Shown: positions 27,331 through 39,188 of the stretch, piece by piece | Layout of the letters: every line of letters begins with the position of its first letter | Position numbering within the stretch: position 1 is the first letter of the stretch | From: Pomacea canaliculata | Taxonomy: Eukaryota > Mollusca > Gastropoda > Architaenioglossa > Ampullariidae | Direction of reading: 5' to 3' | NCBI RefSeq assembly: GCF_003073045.1 | Contig: NC_037594.1 | Span: forward strand, 19,164,927 to 19,228,926 | DNA: 64,000 bases | Notes under the pieces: model-generated | What the model saw: only the letters and a program-made list of their open reading frames with translations | What the model was told of the DNA's origin: nothing | The model's database searches: none | Translations under genes and position numbers: made by a program

Positions 27331-27911
27331 ACCTAAATGCATGTAGGTGGTCAAGTGGATAGGTAATAATAAAAGTTCCCTTATAATATCACATCCATTA
27401 CCTACGATCAGTTCAAAGCGTTTGACAAATGAGGAAGATACCATCTGCAGTTAATACTCACCTATGAATTGAACCGTGAACCAGGAATCGTGTACAAAAC
27501 TGAGAATACAGTCGGACATTAATCAAAGAACATCGACGCAATGTGTTACTGTATAGCAGATATATATGTTACAACCTAACCACCTTGCTTTCAGAGACAT
27601 TATTTTCTATGTACTGTTTTCTGTAAAGATACTTCACATTTTGAAGGCTTAGATACGACGTTAAATGAAATAATTCAATAGCTGACATAAAAATTTCGAC
27701 AGAGCAGTAGAACCGTAAAAAGTCGTCGGTAACAGGGAAAAAAAAAATCAGGTCGTCTGCTACCAGCGCAAGTTAGACACGTTATTTATACATGAACGAA
27801 TTGTCTTGCGCTCAAAAATTTATGTGAGTAGTTTTGTTGCAGGACATTCTTGTATACGGTATGCCATTTCGCACATAAAATGCTATAAATGCTTTTGAAG
27901 CGTAGTGAAGG

Positions 27912-27929
27912 AAAAAAAAAAAACAAAAA
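27912..27929 (-). terminator. RNA polymerase III terminator of tRNA-Leu
   Basis: On the minus strand, 5 nt beyond the tRNA end, a T5 run (27929-27925) is followed by a T12 run (27923-27912), a strong Pol III stop with a backup. Confidence 0.85.
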
Positions 27930-27933
27930 CATT

Positions 27934-28016
27934 TAGTACGGGTGGGGTTCGAACCCACGCGGATATAAATCCATTGGATCTTAAGTCCAACGCCTTAACC
28001 ACTCGGCCACCGTACT
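27934..28016 (-). tRNA. tRNA-Leu (anticodon TAA)
   Basis: Read on the minus strand this folds as an 83-nt type II tRNA. The 7-bp acceptor stem AGTACGG pairs with CCGTACT and the discriminator is A. The A box is TGGCCGAGTGG. The anticodon stem TTGGA/TCCAA encloses CTTAAGA with anticodon TAA. A long variable arm and the T arm (B box GGTTCGAACCC) follow. No intron and no encoded CCA. It decodes UUA leucine codons. It stands alone between two divergent protein genes and looks functional. Confidence 0.97.
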
Positions 28017-29235
28017 TGTTACTCTACGTCGTCAAATTTACTTTTATGAACAAAGCAGTGTTGCTGATGTTTTATTAACTTGTCTATCGCATCGTTTTTA
28101 TTTATCCAGTGCTCTTTCAGTCACTTACTCATACATTCAACGTTGCCATTTGTCGTAACATTTTCATAATCAGAGCTATCTGGATTTACAAAAAAAAACA
28201 CGAAGCCAAACAATATTTATTTTGTTGAGTTCACAGTACAGTTTAGTCTTCGACAAGATATTATTCCTAGTGTGAAGTAATTTTAAAAAATCTATTTACA
28301 AATTTATAAAATGTCACCTAAACAATGTATGTGTTGACATATGACGTCATGTGGCATTGCGATAATACTACGGTAATACTAGTACGCACCGATCTTCGTT
28401 TGTTAATTTATTAATGAAGGTCCTGTGACTTTATTAGTTCGAACAAACATAGTCCATGGGGGATAGCCATCTTGAAATGGCAATAAACGTCAGCAAAATT
28501 ACAAACTATTACAGAATTACTAAAACTATTTTACTAATACACTCCTGGGGGCGCGCGCATATGTGGCTGTGATTGTAGGGGGAAATACTATAAATATTCG
28601 GATGTGACATTCAAAATTTAATACTCCCATTTGGCCATATAATTTTAAGTTCATGACTATTAAATAACAAGCACCACAATTTAATATCACTTTGTTGCAT
28701 GAAACGATGTAACCGCAGACACATTTAGAAGGTCTCGGGATGTCAGTCTCGCGAGTCGAGATCACACGAGACTTTCAACAGGGAGCTGGTGGCTTAGGAA
28801 CGAGGCTTATAAACAACATGGCATCCTACTAACGGAGTGTGATTCGGTGTCTCTTCTTTAGATTACCCACATTTCCTGTCGCAAGGCTAATATGACTGCA
28901 GAGAGTGTACAGTAGAAAAGTCTTCCTAGTAGATCATGTTATGTTGTAGTCATGCAAAATGATACATGTGCACATTATGATGTTCATGGTCGGATGACAA
29001 ACTTGGAAGCTTTTGGTTTTCGATGCTGCTAGGGTCGTTATCGAAACAGATCACAGTATATTATTCCTTATTCCTGTGGCATTGTTAAGACATTCCCATT
29101 ATTGTAATATTATTTAATGTAAATGAATGATGGAAGCACGTCTTATAAATTATATAATGCTAGCTCTGTGATATATAATAACTGCATTGCTTACAGATAA
29201 TACTGTCCACGTTTGCAGTAATTAAAAAAATAAAA
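28017..29235. other. Intergenic, probable ZSWIM2 promoter region
   Basis: AT-rich, no supported gene. Minus-strand frames of up to 79 codons show no family resemblance. The ZSWIM2 start codon lies in AATGTACAATGGCGGCGA, where AATGGCGGC may be a YY1-like initiator element. The reverse complement of 28466-28476 reads AAGATGGCTAT, another YY1-like match. Confidence 0.5.
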
Positions 29236-32200
29236 ATGTCACGGAATGTACAATGGCGGCGAACTCTTAGTGACGTAGCGTGTGCTAGTCAGGCTTTTGC
29301 TGCGAACGCTACACTCTATATCCTGCGTCAGATTGGGCCAACTGGCTTCCTGCTCAAAGAGGAGGGAGAAACCAAAAATGTGAAGGCAAGGATCCTATAA
29401 GCTGTCCAATTCACAACATTCTATATGTCCTAAAAGCAAAGCTCCTTCAGCAATGAAATAAATTCTAGATGCATTTCATTTAATTTTGACAAATCAGTTG
29501 CTTTTAAGACTTCTATTATGATATTTAATAGCCTTATTATGTAACAAAATTACCTTTGGATAATCAGTCTGAATATGGTTTTGTGAAGTCCATTGTGGTT
29601 TTTTGCGATCTTCCAGGTGCTACTTGGTGACCCTCACAGCTGTACATGTCTATCCTTTCACAAAGAAAAAGATCTATGCAAACATATTTGTTGGGTACTG
29701 CTGAAAAAGTTTCGTGTTTCAAAGGAAGATCCTTGTAAGTAAAATTGTATCAATGTAAATGAATGTGTTTTCTGTCAAATTGTTTCCAACTCCATCAGAT
29801 CCACTCAAAGAAAAATATAAGGTCCTTTGTTTCATTGTAGACTAATAAAGTTAGAATATACAGGTAGTCCTCGGGTTACGACGGTCTCGAGTTACGCGTT
29901 CGTTACGACACTCATTCCCGCTTACAGCGACAGTGATAACAAAGGCAACGTAGTGGCTTATTATTGAGATGACTTCAACGCCGTATCCCAGGATCGTGCA
30001 ACTTCCATAACATTAAAGTGCAAGGTGAAGCTGCCAAAGCAGCAACTGAGTTTCCTAATGCATTGCACAGAAACGTCTGCCTAACCTAACACATTACTGT
30101 TACAGCACTTACAGTACAGTATTTCAGTATTAAACGTACTGTACTACAATATTTTACTGTACTTATGTTTATTGATAATTATGTAGTACTGTGTTAGGAT
30201 AGGTGTTTGGATAGGCTAAGTGTTTGTAGTACTGTACTGTTATTGGTGGTACAGTACTGTATGAAAGTATGATCCGACTTACGTCGAAATTCGGTTTACG
30301 AGTAAGTCGAGGACTACCTGTATCATGTTCTTTTGTCCTAATAAAGCGCTTTAGATTACTTATTCCTTGCAGGATAAAAGAATGAAGAAATTCACAGAAA
30401 CTTAGCATTTAATGGTCTGATAGTAAATTCATACTCTCCACATACTTATTGATATAGTGTCATGGCAGCTGGGGCTGTCAGAACTGGAGATCAACCAAGT
30501 TTTACGAGGCCCTGTAATCAAAAGGCAACAACAACGTCAAGAGGAGAATAATCATGAGCGCCAGAGAGCATCAGATTCAAATGGAAGACCTCCACTGGTG
30601 CCACAAAGAGAAATTTCTGTTGATGATGTATGCCCAATATGTCAAGATGAATTACTGGAGAAGAAACTGCCTGTAACATACTGCAAGTAAGCTGCTTTTC
30701 TTTTTACCACATTTAATTGAAATATATTTTTAAATGTTTAAATAACTGGAAAACAAATTTCTGTACAACAGGTCACTGAAAAACGATTGAAAGTTTTAAT
30801 GATGTGCTGATATAGAAATGACAATAACAGCATCTCTTAACATTGTGAATGCAGAGTGATGCTTAATTACAATACTTGTGTATCAAAAGATCCCACTTTT
30901 TCTTGCTTAAGGAATCTCGTGTGGAGGGGTGGGGGTGGGGTAAAGGGATTCCACATATGCACTCATATCTGGCTGTGCATATGGTATATTTCTAGTTAAA
31001 CTTATTTATGCAATATATTCATACAGAAACAAGCAAATGATAGAGACATAAATGAACCATATTTACCACTTTTGAGTAACTAATAGAAAACTTTAAATGT
31101 GTTTACAAACTATAAAATGAAATAGCCATTCCTGAATCAGAAAACAAACTGATACTTTTGCTGTGCAGGTACAGCTGTGGTAACAGTGTGCACATCAAGT
31201 GCATGAAAGTGTGGGCAGAGCATCAAATGAAAACATCACAAGATTCTACTATCAAGTGCCCTATGTGTAGAGAAGACTTTGGTTCCATTGACCTTCTCAG
31301 ACAAGAAATGCATAATGCATTAATGCCTGACTTGACATCAGGTGCTGCTTTCAGCCCGAAGCGCATGGATCATCATGTTGGGCTGGGGTGCAGCAACTGT
31401 CGTGTAACTCCTATTGAAGGAAAATGCTACAGGTGACAGAATTCACATATTTTATTTTTTAAAACTATATTTTGCACATCATCTTTGTGTGGGTCTTAAC
31501 ACAATTTTGGTTGAGATTCACATTACAGAATTTGTAAATCATGTGTATATGTGTATATTGAAGTGTGCATTTATGAACTGTCTCACACACACACAAGCAT
31601 AAATAGACACACTGCACTCATACAATGTCATAATTGTAGCCACTCAGTTGCCTGTACCTGCCATGGAAATAAGACGTAGAAGATAGCTAATAAAACTTTT
31701 TATTTTAAATTTGATTTTTCTTTTTCCTTTTCAGGTGTACCGTCTGTGCAGAGTTCTACCTCTGTCAGCTTTGCTTTAACTCAACTGTGCACACACATCA
31801 TTTGTTTCAATTTAGACAGGTGAGAATGTACAATAAATTAGAAATTGACAATGACAGTTCTTTATTAACAAGAGGTAAAATAAGCAAAAAAATGATTTTT
31901 TTTCCATTGAAGGTTAAGTAGCTGCCCTGTCATTTTTGTTCATCCCATTTATGAAAAATTATAAAAAGCAAATATTGTCTTGAACACCTTTAGAAAAGAA
32001 ATCAGCGATGGCGCAATGCCTTGCGATCTCTTGGGGCTGCACTACCTGATGCCATAGTCAACACCCTCATGAATCGAGAATTGTCACCATCTGACTATGA
32101 AACACTACTCCAGTTAGACAAGTATGCTAGTATTTTTTTATAGTGCTGTTTCCTGCTTGCTGATTTTACCACTTTTACTGCATGTTTTGTTTATTTGGAT

Positions 32201-34397
32201 TAATTTGTGTGACATTTTTCAACCTTAGCTGATTTTGGCTTATCTTCCAACTAGATTTTTGTTTAGTAGAATGTCTGAACTACTATAAGGTTTGCGTAAG
32301 AAATAGTGGATTAGTGCTTTTTCTTCAACAGTAGATTAATGCTGGTGTGGTCAGTATTTGCAACATACTTAGGAGTATATACAAAAGTGCATGTACAATT
32401 CAAAGGTGCAGACTTCAGAAAAATGAAATCAGATTGAGCCATTGTTAGAATGGATACACTGAATGCTAAGGTATTTAAACAGAAAAGATAATAATACATG
32501 CATTACATCATTAATTCTTAATTCTTCAGAAAAATAAAGGAGTCTGAAAGATTTTGAGAGTCGTATCATACACAAAGTACCAGGCAGTTTAGGTTTTTAT
32601 GTGCTTCTAAATCTGAATGTAGGACTGTGTAAAGACTAACAGCCTTCAATGTTGGACATGTTGTGAGAGGTCTGTTTACCAGATTATTATATTTTGATTC
32701 CAGCCAGTCTTCAGAGCCACTTAGCAATCTGTCTGAAGAGAACATTCAGTTGCTTCCCTTAGAGCGTGTACGGCATGGAGGTGCCCTATTGGCACCCGGT
32801 GCACAGTGTCGAATTTGTTTGCGAGGTTACCAAGAAGGGCAGTATGTTCGCAAGCTGCCTTGTCAGCACAAGGTAGGAGAAGCTTAAATGAAATTATGTC
32901 TCATTCTTGTACTTAAATGGTTAGAGCATGCTCTTTAGGAGCGTGAGTATGAGCTGTACAAATTTTGCATTTGTTATTATTATTTTATTATCTGAGTGAT
33001 CCATTCTTGGTAATGTTGTTCATATCTTAGGAACAACAAGATGGATGCAGTGATCGAGATGAATCTATCTGCATACTTGCCTTTGTTGACCAAGAAACAT
33101 ATATTATATAATAGATTGTTATGCACTTGTATGACTACTTGCTTGCATTGTCCAAAAGTAGATGATTAAAGTATATTATTAAGGTACTCTATCCAAAAGC
33201 CTGATTTCCTTTCTCATTGCAGTTCCACAAAGACTGTATAGATAGTTGGCTCCTCCACTGTCACCCAACATGCCCTGTTGAAGGTTCCCATGTTTTTACA
33301 ACTCGGCCGAGATCTGATAACAAGCAGTGGACAAAGCAGAAGGTTATAACTGGCATAAAAACCTTTTGCTTGTAAAGGTTCATTATTTCTGTTATGCTAT
33401 ATCAAAACCAGAAAGAAAGCTGCCTGGTTGTTCTAGTCTTAAAGGGTACATTTCTACATTGATTTCTGCCCTTAGTTTCCTTTGCGATATTCATGGGTCA
33501 TGTGCTTTGTGGCATGGTATACTATAGAAATTTTTTCTACATATCCATTTATAACACAGATGACATCAATAATATTTTTCATCAATGTTTTTGAATCTCA
33601 AGACATGCTGTATCATCTGCTACAATGGAGACTGCGAGCACACAAGGTAGCCTGGGAGTGACTGCAGTGAGACTTGGTGTTGTACAGATGGCACCAGAAA
33701 TTTAGAGGAGAGAGGGACTTTTGCTCGAAGACCTCCATGTCACCCCCATATACACCATCAACCCCCACCACATCTTGAATTAACAGGAACTAGACTTGGG
33801 AGTGAAAACTCAATAGGTTTTCAAAGGTGTGCAGTGAGATTTAAAAGTTTTAAAGAAAAAAGAGAAACACCAATTTTAGTAACCCGTTTCATATTTAGTA
33901 TTTAAATTATAGGCTTTAGAGATGGACATCATACTTCAGTGGCTTGATTATCTTTATTGTATTAAAAATTGCATGAAGTAAACATGATAAATATGTTGCT
34001 TAATCATACTAGTATACCCACATAAGTTTTTAATGTCTTGATAAAGCCACCATGGATATGTTTTTCACTTTCTGTGATTTTACATATGTAGTATGGCTCT
34101 TTTTGTCATTTTTAAGTGTTTTTTTTTGGGACATGCAGGGTCGATGGATCAGCATCAGACATTTTCCCTCCAGGCAGTCAACTTTTACAACAAGCTTTAA
34201 AGAGGCGTACGAGACTGAACAATCATTTGACCCAACTGTTGTTAGAAAACAGCACTTCACATGGCAATGAAGATAAGGATTCTGTCACAGCACCCAATAT
34301 TCAGCCTGATAACAATCATGTCAGCATCTTGCAACTGCATGTCGGAGATGGCAGTCATTTTGATTTCTCACAAGGGCGGATCGACGGGGAAGTCTAG
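29236..34397 (+). CDS. ZSWIM2: ZSWIM2-type E3 ubiquitin ligase (SWIM-RING-ZZ-RING-H2)
   Basis: Predicted E3 ubiquitin ligase; mammalian ZSWIM2 is testis-enriched and linked to apoptosis. Exons 29236-29385, 29617-29734, 30458-30686, 31169-31432, 31735-31819, 31994-32121, 32704-32872, 33223-33371, 34139-34397 give 516 residues with consistent phases. Domain order is diagnostic: GPTGFLL then a SWIM finger (CTC...CKH), RING 1 (CPIC...CGNSVHIKC...CPMC), a ZZ finger (CSNC...CYRCTVC...CQLC) and RING-H2 (CRIC...CQHKFHKDC...CPVE). The first intron is GC-AG: the donor is AAG|GCAAGG at 29386. Reading stops at 34395-34397, but two further coding-like exons follow; if one surplus G in the GGGG run at 34386-34389 is an error, the protein reaches about 626 aa, close to the human length as I recall it (about 630). 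AATAAA at 36469. Confidence 0.93.
29861..30320. mobile_element. Non-autonomous DNA transposon (MITE), pogo/Tigger-like, 460 bp
   Basis: The left end CAGGTAGTCCTCGGGTTAC and the right end, read on the other strand as CAGGTAGTCCTCGACTTAC, are near-identical terminal inverted repeats flanked by TA (29859-29860 and 30321-30322). No transposase frame; the interior is AT-rich with GTACTGTA repeats. It lies in ZSWIM2 intron 2, sense-neutral. CAGG-type ends with a TA duplication suggest the pogo/Tigger branch of Tc1/mariner; the family name is inference. Confidence 0.88.
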
Positions 34398-35434
34398 GAT
34401 CCACAACCTCATTACCAGGTTTCTGTGGCTGCATGTTGCGCTTGATAGTCTTCTAGTTGTTTCCCTTTATTTAGCCACTAATTTTGAAGACATACACATT
34501 TTTTGGCCTTGTGAAAGTTTTTATAACACCTGGTATACTGGAGACTTGACACTATTAGTATTTTGATGAAAGCTTTTTTTTTTAATTTTTCTTGCAACTA
34601 ACATCAGTAGATTTGATGTCCTATGGAATATAAACCTACAGTTCTGGCTGCATTAATTGGTTTGGAAAAAAAATGTTTATCTGTGGACCAAAAGAGTGAA
34701 ATAAGCAAAGGATGAAACACAGATTCCATTTAAAGTGTTGTTTGTTTTCTTCTAGTAAGACCGTCCAAATATTTTTAATTAAATAATTTAATGTGTTAGA
34801 TCAGTTCTTTGTCTACTATGAAGAGCAGGTATGTGGGCAGTTAGAAGAGTTTTTTCCTCTTTTCACTGTTCAGAGCATGGCAGAAAGGCCAGGCAGATTC
34901 CCACAAGACCTCCATTTCTCCGACGCCGCTCAAAGAGTCAAGACAGGCGGCAACAGCCTTATGGATCTATGGACAGGTCTTTTGTCATATGATCATACAA
35001 GTGTGGAAATGAGTGTATTGCAGTTGAAGATTTAGTGTGTTTTGATCCCATTTTGCTCGTTTTTGTCGGTGGGAGTCTTTCTCCTCCATGGATAATTATA
35101 ATTACTATATATTCCCTATATTCTTTTGTCCTCAGTGTGAGTTCTCATTTTCTTCTATCCTAGTTGTTCTCTAATGTTACTGAGGAAACCAAATTTTACA
35201 AAACTTTTTTTTAAAATGCAATTTCAGGATCTCTATCTGGGTAATGATCCCCGACTTCATCCTCCTCCCATGGGAGAAGTAATGTCTGCCGGGTCCATGG
35301 GATCTTCAAGGCCAAGAACTCTTCGGCACCCTCCCGTCAGTCGCCTGAGACAAGTACAAAGTCAGCCTCATGATCCCAGGATAGTCCTTGAAGGAACTGG
35401 CCTTGAACATATAACATTACGAGACATTATGTAG
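34398..35434 (+). CDS. ZSWIM2: Probable C-terminal extension exons of ZSWIM2
   Basis: Two segments look like exons: 34874-34976 (acceptor CTGTTCAG, donor CAG|GTCTTT) and 35228-35434 (acceptor TTTCAG, stop TAG), the latter reading LYLGNDPRLHPPPMGEV and ending LRDIM. Phases fit only if the preceding exon continues to 34418 (ACCAG|GTTTCT) in a frame shifted by one base from the stop-containing frame. They could be an alternative 3' end or part of the main reading frame; RNA data would settle it. Confidence 0.5.
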
Positions 35435-35599
35435 GCAAAAGATGCCAATCGCAATGACTTTTAAGACACAGACACAGGTCTTTTTTCTATAAGTGTTTCA
35501 AATTGGTACTTCTATTTTGTTTAAAAAAAAAAAAAATCCCACTTTGTCTGAGAATTCTGTTTGAAACATGCAGTTTCTTGGTATTCAGTATTCTTCAAA

Positions 35600-36094
35600 A
35601 GTACGAGGGATGTTCCACTTCCGCCTGGACTTCAGTATTTTGCATGCTTTTAGCAAGTGCAGACCATGCAAACTCAATAGAGTGATTCTTCAGGGTGTAC
35701 CCGCATTTTTTCACAAATTTTCCTATCTAGCTATATAGTTTTCCCAGGATGGAGACAAGAATCTCCACTGAGTAAACCATTGAAGTTTCTTGCACAATCA
35801 GGAGACAAGGTTTTAAAGCCCCCTCACGACTCACCAAACTTTGCCCCATCCGATTTTGGTTGTTCCCAGAGCTGAAGGAACTGCGTGGAGCAAACTTTGA
35901 AATTCAAGAGGAATTCATTTGCTGGAGTGAGGGAACAGCTGAAATTGATGCCAAAATCAGCGTTTTTGGAATTTTTTTAAAATGGATCCATAGGGCCAAA
36001 AAGTGTTGCAATTGGCGGCAATTATGTTGAAAAAAGTTTTAAAAGAAAATAGAGATTAATGTTTAAAAAATTATTGCCGGGCGGAAGTAGTACA
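35600..36094 (+). mobile_element. Degraded mariner-family DNA transposon
   Basis: The left end, GTACGAGGGATGTTCC then ACTTCCGCCTGG, partly matches the right end inverted (GTACTACTTCCGCCCGG). Interior translation recalls the C-terminus of mariner transposase: PHDSPNFAPSDF (catalytic region of the PHPPYSPDLAPSD type), then a stretch matching FP-LK-LRG-FE, and near the end a G-NYVEK-like string. The frame is broken several times and the N-terminal two thirds are absent. It lies just beyond the last ZSWIM2 exon, perhaps in its 3' UTR. Confidence 0.75.
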
Positions 36095-37939
36095 TTAATG
36101 TGGGCTTTTAACACATTATGTCTTAATGCATTGAAGACAAGAAAGTAAAACACAGTGTGGACCACAAAGCATAAGCTGCTATAAAAAAAGGAAGTTAATA
36201 GAAGTAATAATTATAAGAAATGTGATCATATGCTACTTACAAAAAGTTTTGTTGTTTCTTGTGGGGAAATTTTTTCCTTCAGATCAAAGGGGATTGCTTT
36301 TTACTACTTTCTAAGAGAAATTATTTTTGTTGTTGACATTGTGTTTAATTTACATTTTTATAGCATGGTGATGTTTTGTTTTTCACTTTAAACAATTTTT
36401 TCTTTAATTTAGGTTTTTAAGATTTTTAAGCATAAAGATATCTGCCATGTTTATGCTCAAAATCAGACAATAAAATACTCTGATCAAAGCTTTTCATATT
36501 GTACTCGCTACAGTTCTGCATTCTCTGTTCAGTTTTGTGGTAATGTAAGTTAAAGTTCTCTGATCTATAACAGTAAATGTGCAAGATATACACATAACAC
36601 CTGCTTTAACAGAGACAATATCCCCTCCAGAATCTTCACAATCTAATACTATTGTAGTAAGATTATTGTATGTAAGGGTACTTTTGTCGAAGAAATAAGT
36701 TTATAAGATTATAGCACAGGCAATTAAAAAAGTCAACAATGAAGGTTGGGAGTTCCTGACTGAGCTACAGTTAATAAGATATGCCTACACCTGTGATTTG
36801 ATGGTGGGACTTCAGTTTGACAATTTTGTTACGAATGTTTTTCCCCTCATACTTTTTGGTCGCCTGTAAGTTTCACCCTCTCTCTTCTCATACTCGTTCT
36901 CATGTCTTTCTTCCTTTCTTCCCATCCCATTCCCCTTGCTTGTTTCTGCCTTCTATGTCTCTTTCTCCTCTTCACCTTCTTTCAGTCCCATCATCTCCAT
37001 TTCACCTAACTCGTTTTATGAGACATTGCGTGGGTGGTTATTTGCGAAAGGAACATTCCCACTGAGCCACTTACGATGAACAGAATGTAAGAAGATAGTT
37101 TGTGATTCAAGACGCCAAAGGCCGTGATGAGAGACGAGTACATTAAAGTTTTGAGCTGACCTACATTTTAAATTGTGTTTCGTGTATTTTTTTCTTAACA
37201 TAATGCCAGATTTGCAAAGGTTTCCAAATTTCCAAAACTTTGAGAGAACATTTTTTGGCATATAAAAAATTCGAAGATGTAGATATATGAAGCAAATGGT
37301 TTCTAACCGTAGTGTAAAGCGGATTTAATTGTTTTTCCTTAATGGGGAGTTGGGGTTTTTTTTTGGGTCTTACTGTCCGTCTCTGTCTCTGTTTTTTCCC
37401 TCTCACCATACCTCCCTCCTTGTCTTAAACTTACAAAATTCGGTCAAGGCTATTCCAAAATAAAAGTTTCATTTTCTTGATATCAGACTTTGTTGTTTTT
37501 GTTCTAGGAGAGGACACAAGCGATTGAAAGAGAAAGTGTACAGACTGAGTGTGTGCGCGTGTGCACATGTGATCGGTTGTCAACATTCGTTCCCAATCAT
37601 CAAGCCCATGTTACAAACAGTAGAAAGATATTTTTGAGACCAGAACTTGTCCGCGTTAGTCGAACTGCTTTGCGGACGTCAGCGCAGATCCACGAGGCTG
37701 AAACTGTCCGTCGCCGCTAACGACCGCGCCAATTACTCGGTGCCAGAACATTCTTGTCTCGCCGAGTATCGTCTCAGATCGTCTTTCTGATTCTCAAAGC
37801 ATTAACGTTTCACTTCTGATATTCGACCATGAAGTTCTTACTGCTGTATTTCAATCATTTAGTTGTCACTACTGTTCTATATTCCGCTTTCACTGTTGAG
37901 GTTTTTTTGAAATATTAGAGCTATAGCTACAGTTAGAGA

Positions 37940-38257
37940 ATGAAAATCCAAACTGGAATACTCCAAATGGTTTGTTTCTCTTCGTACGCAACATCTAAGA
38001 GCAAGATTTTCGAGCAGGTCTTGCAAATGAATAGAAAATGCTCACAGGTCTTCGTATTCTTTGCTGCAGCAATCCTCGCCATCCAGGTTCTCGCTTTCTC
38101 GCGATCACGATGTCTACCTGAGGTCATCATAAGATTGTGCGAATGTCTGCATGGTTTGTTTTTGCACGAGCTATTGTCCTCTGAAAGCTACATTCGTTGT
38201 GGCTTGATGATATCTACGTTACGGGAGAAGGAACATATGGCAAACATCAGTAACTAG
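37940..38257 (+). CDS. Uncertain small ORF with signal-peptide-like segment (105 aa)
   Basis: Not recognised. An internal ATG at 38027 starts MNRKCSQ followed by VFVFFAAAILAIQVLAFS, a good secretory signal, then a short Cys-containing tail (CLPEVIIRLCECLH). The frame lacks clear splice support, and the Cys count (four after the signal) fits no peptide family I know. It could be a short secreted peptide, an exon, or chance; it lies about 1 kb upstream of bursicon on the same strand. Confidence 0.25.
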   Translation: MKIQTGILQMVCFSSYATSKSKIFEQVLQMNRKCSQVFVFFAAAILAIQVLAFSRSRCLPEVIIRLCECLHGLFLHELLSSESYIRCGLMISTLREKEHMANISN

Positions 38258-38593
38258 GCATATTGCACGGTCCTGCCAAACATGAGGGCAGTCGAGGGAT
38301 TAATGAAGAAAGAAAGTGGACGAAAATGGGAAATCAGTCAGACAGAAGAGACATTGCATTCCCAGCGAGTGAAGGATGAGTGAGGATAGGTGCCACCAAT
38401 GGTCAGTAATGGGAAGTGTAATGTAAGGGTTACATACATAACGAACGTCAAAGTAGAGGAACGTGGTACCCAAACACTGAAAATAACATGTGCATTATTT
38501 CACATTGTTCCAGAACATTCATATAATTATTATCATTTAAGGAGCGTGGGTAGGTTTATTTTCCACTTTCTCTCCAGCTAAGTTCAGATGTGT

Positions 38594-38658
38594 CTATATG
38601 TTAATCTAACACAAATTGTATGTATAGACAGAACTATATGTTAATCTAACACAAATTG
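38594..38658. repeat. 25-bp direct repeat, period 40
   Basis: CTATATGTTAATCTAACACA continuing to AAATTG occurs at 38594 and again at 38634 without a mismatch. A small, recent tandem duplication upstream of bursicon. Confidence 0.8.
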
Positions 38659-39057
38659 CACGGAGTAAGTATTTGCATGCCGTCTTACCATAATTCAGAA
38701 GATTTAAAATCTCAGTTTACCTGAGAATTCCTCCGATAAGACGACCGCGCACTCGTCGCACCTACCTTCTCTCTTTTGCTCGCTCGCACGCTCACGCTCA
38801 AATACAGGCACGCGCGTGCACACACACACACGCACGCACGCACACACATTAACAGGTGCTTGTCCCTTGGTTCTGCTACAACCGCTTCGTCGAGCCGCCA
38901 CCTTCGTGCACTGACGTGTGTTTCTTGGCCTCAGATGGTGATGGTTGAGACCGGTGCTGTCGGCTTCTGGGGGAGGGGATGGGGGAAGGGGAAATTCCAG
39001 AAATAAAAGATCATTAGAATAGGCGAGAGAGTGCAGAAAGGTTGCATTTGAACCCTT

Positions 39058-39065
39058 TATAAAAG
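39058..39065 (+). promoter_or_regulatory. TATA box of the bursicon alpha gene
   Basis: TATAAAAG stands 131 bases before the start codon, leaving room for transcription to begin around 39085-39095 and a 5' UTR of about 100 bases with CGCCAGCAT/CTGTCCAGCAT repeats. The start context GCCATGATGG is favourable. Confidence 0.55.
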
Positions 39066-39188
39066 CTGCCAACGGCGATGCTCACAAGTTCGAGCCAACT
39101 TGTCCACTCCAGGTCGACAAACTGCCAACATCGCCAGCATCGCCAGCATCTGTCCAGCATCTGTCCAGCATTCTCCAACACAAAAGCC

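Larger units (their letters stand above)
23667..27911. other. Intergenic or 5' region of the CNBD2-like gene
   Basis: Apart from the candidate exon at 25092-25165 I see no supported gene. An open frame on the minus strand at 24798-25079 looks moderately protein-like but starts with GTG, is preceded by a stop and sits inside the presumed intron. 27172-27182 reads AAGATGGCCGC, like a YY1 site. 27291-27325 resembles a LINE/SINE 3' tail. Confidence 0.5.
34977..39057. other. ZSWIM2 3' region and upstream region of bursicon
   Basis: Outside the last ZSWIM2 exon and the mariner remnant I see AT-rich DNA, a pyrimidine tract at 36860-37010, a GC-richer patch at 37660-37770 with no gene assigned, a candidate small secreted-protein frame at 37940-38257, and a 25-bp direct repeat at 38594/38634. 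38805-38850 is a CA/CG-rich tract. Confidence 0.5.
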
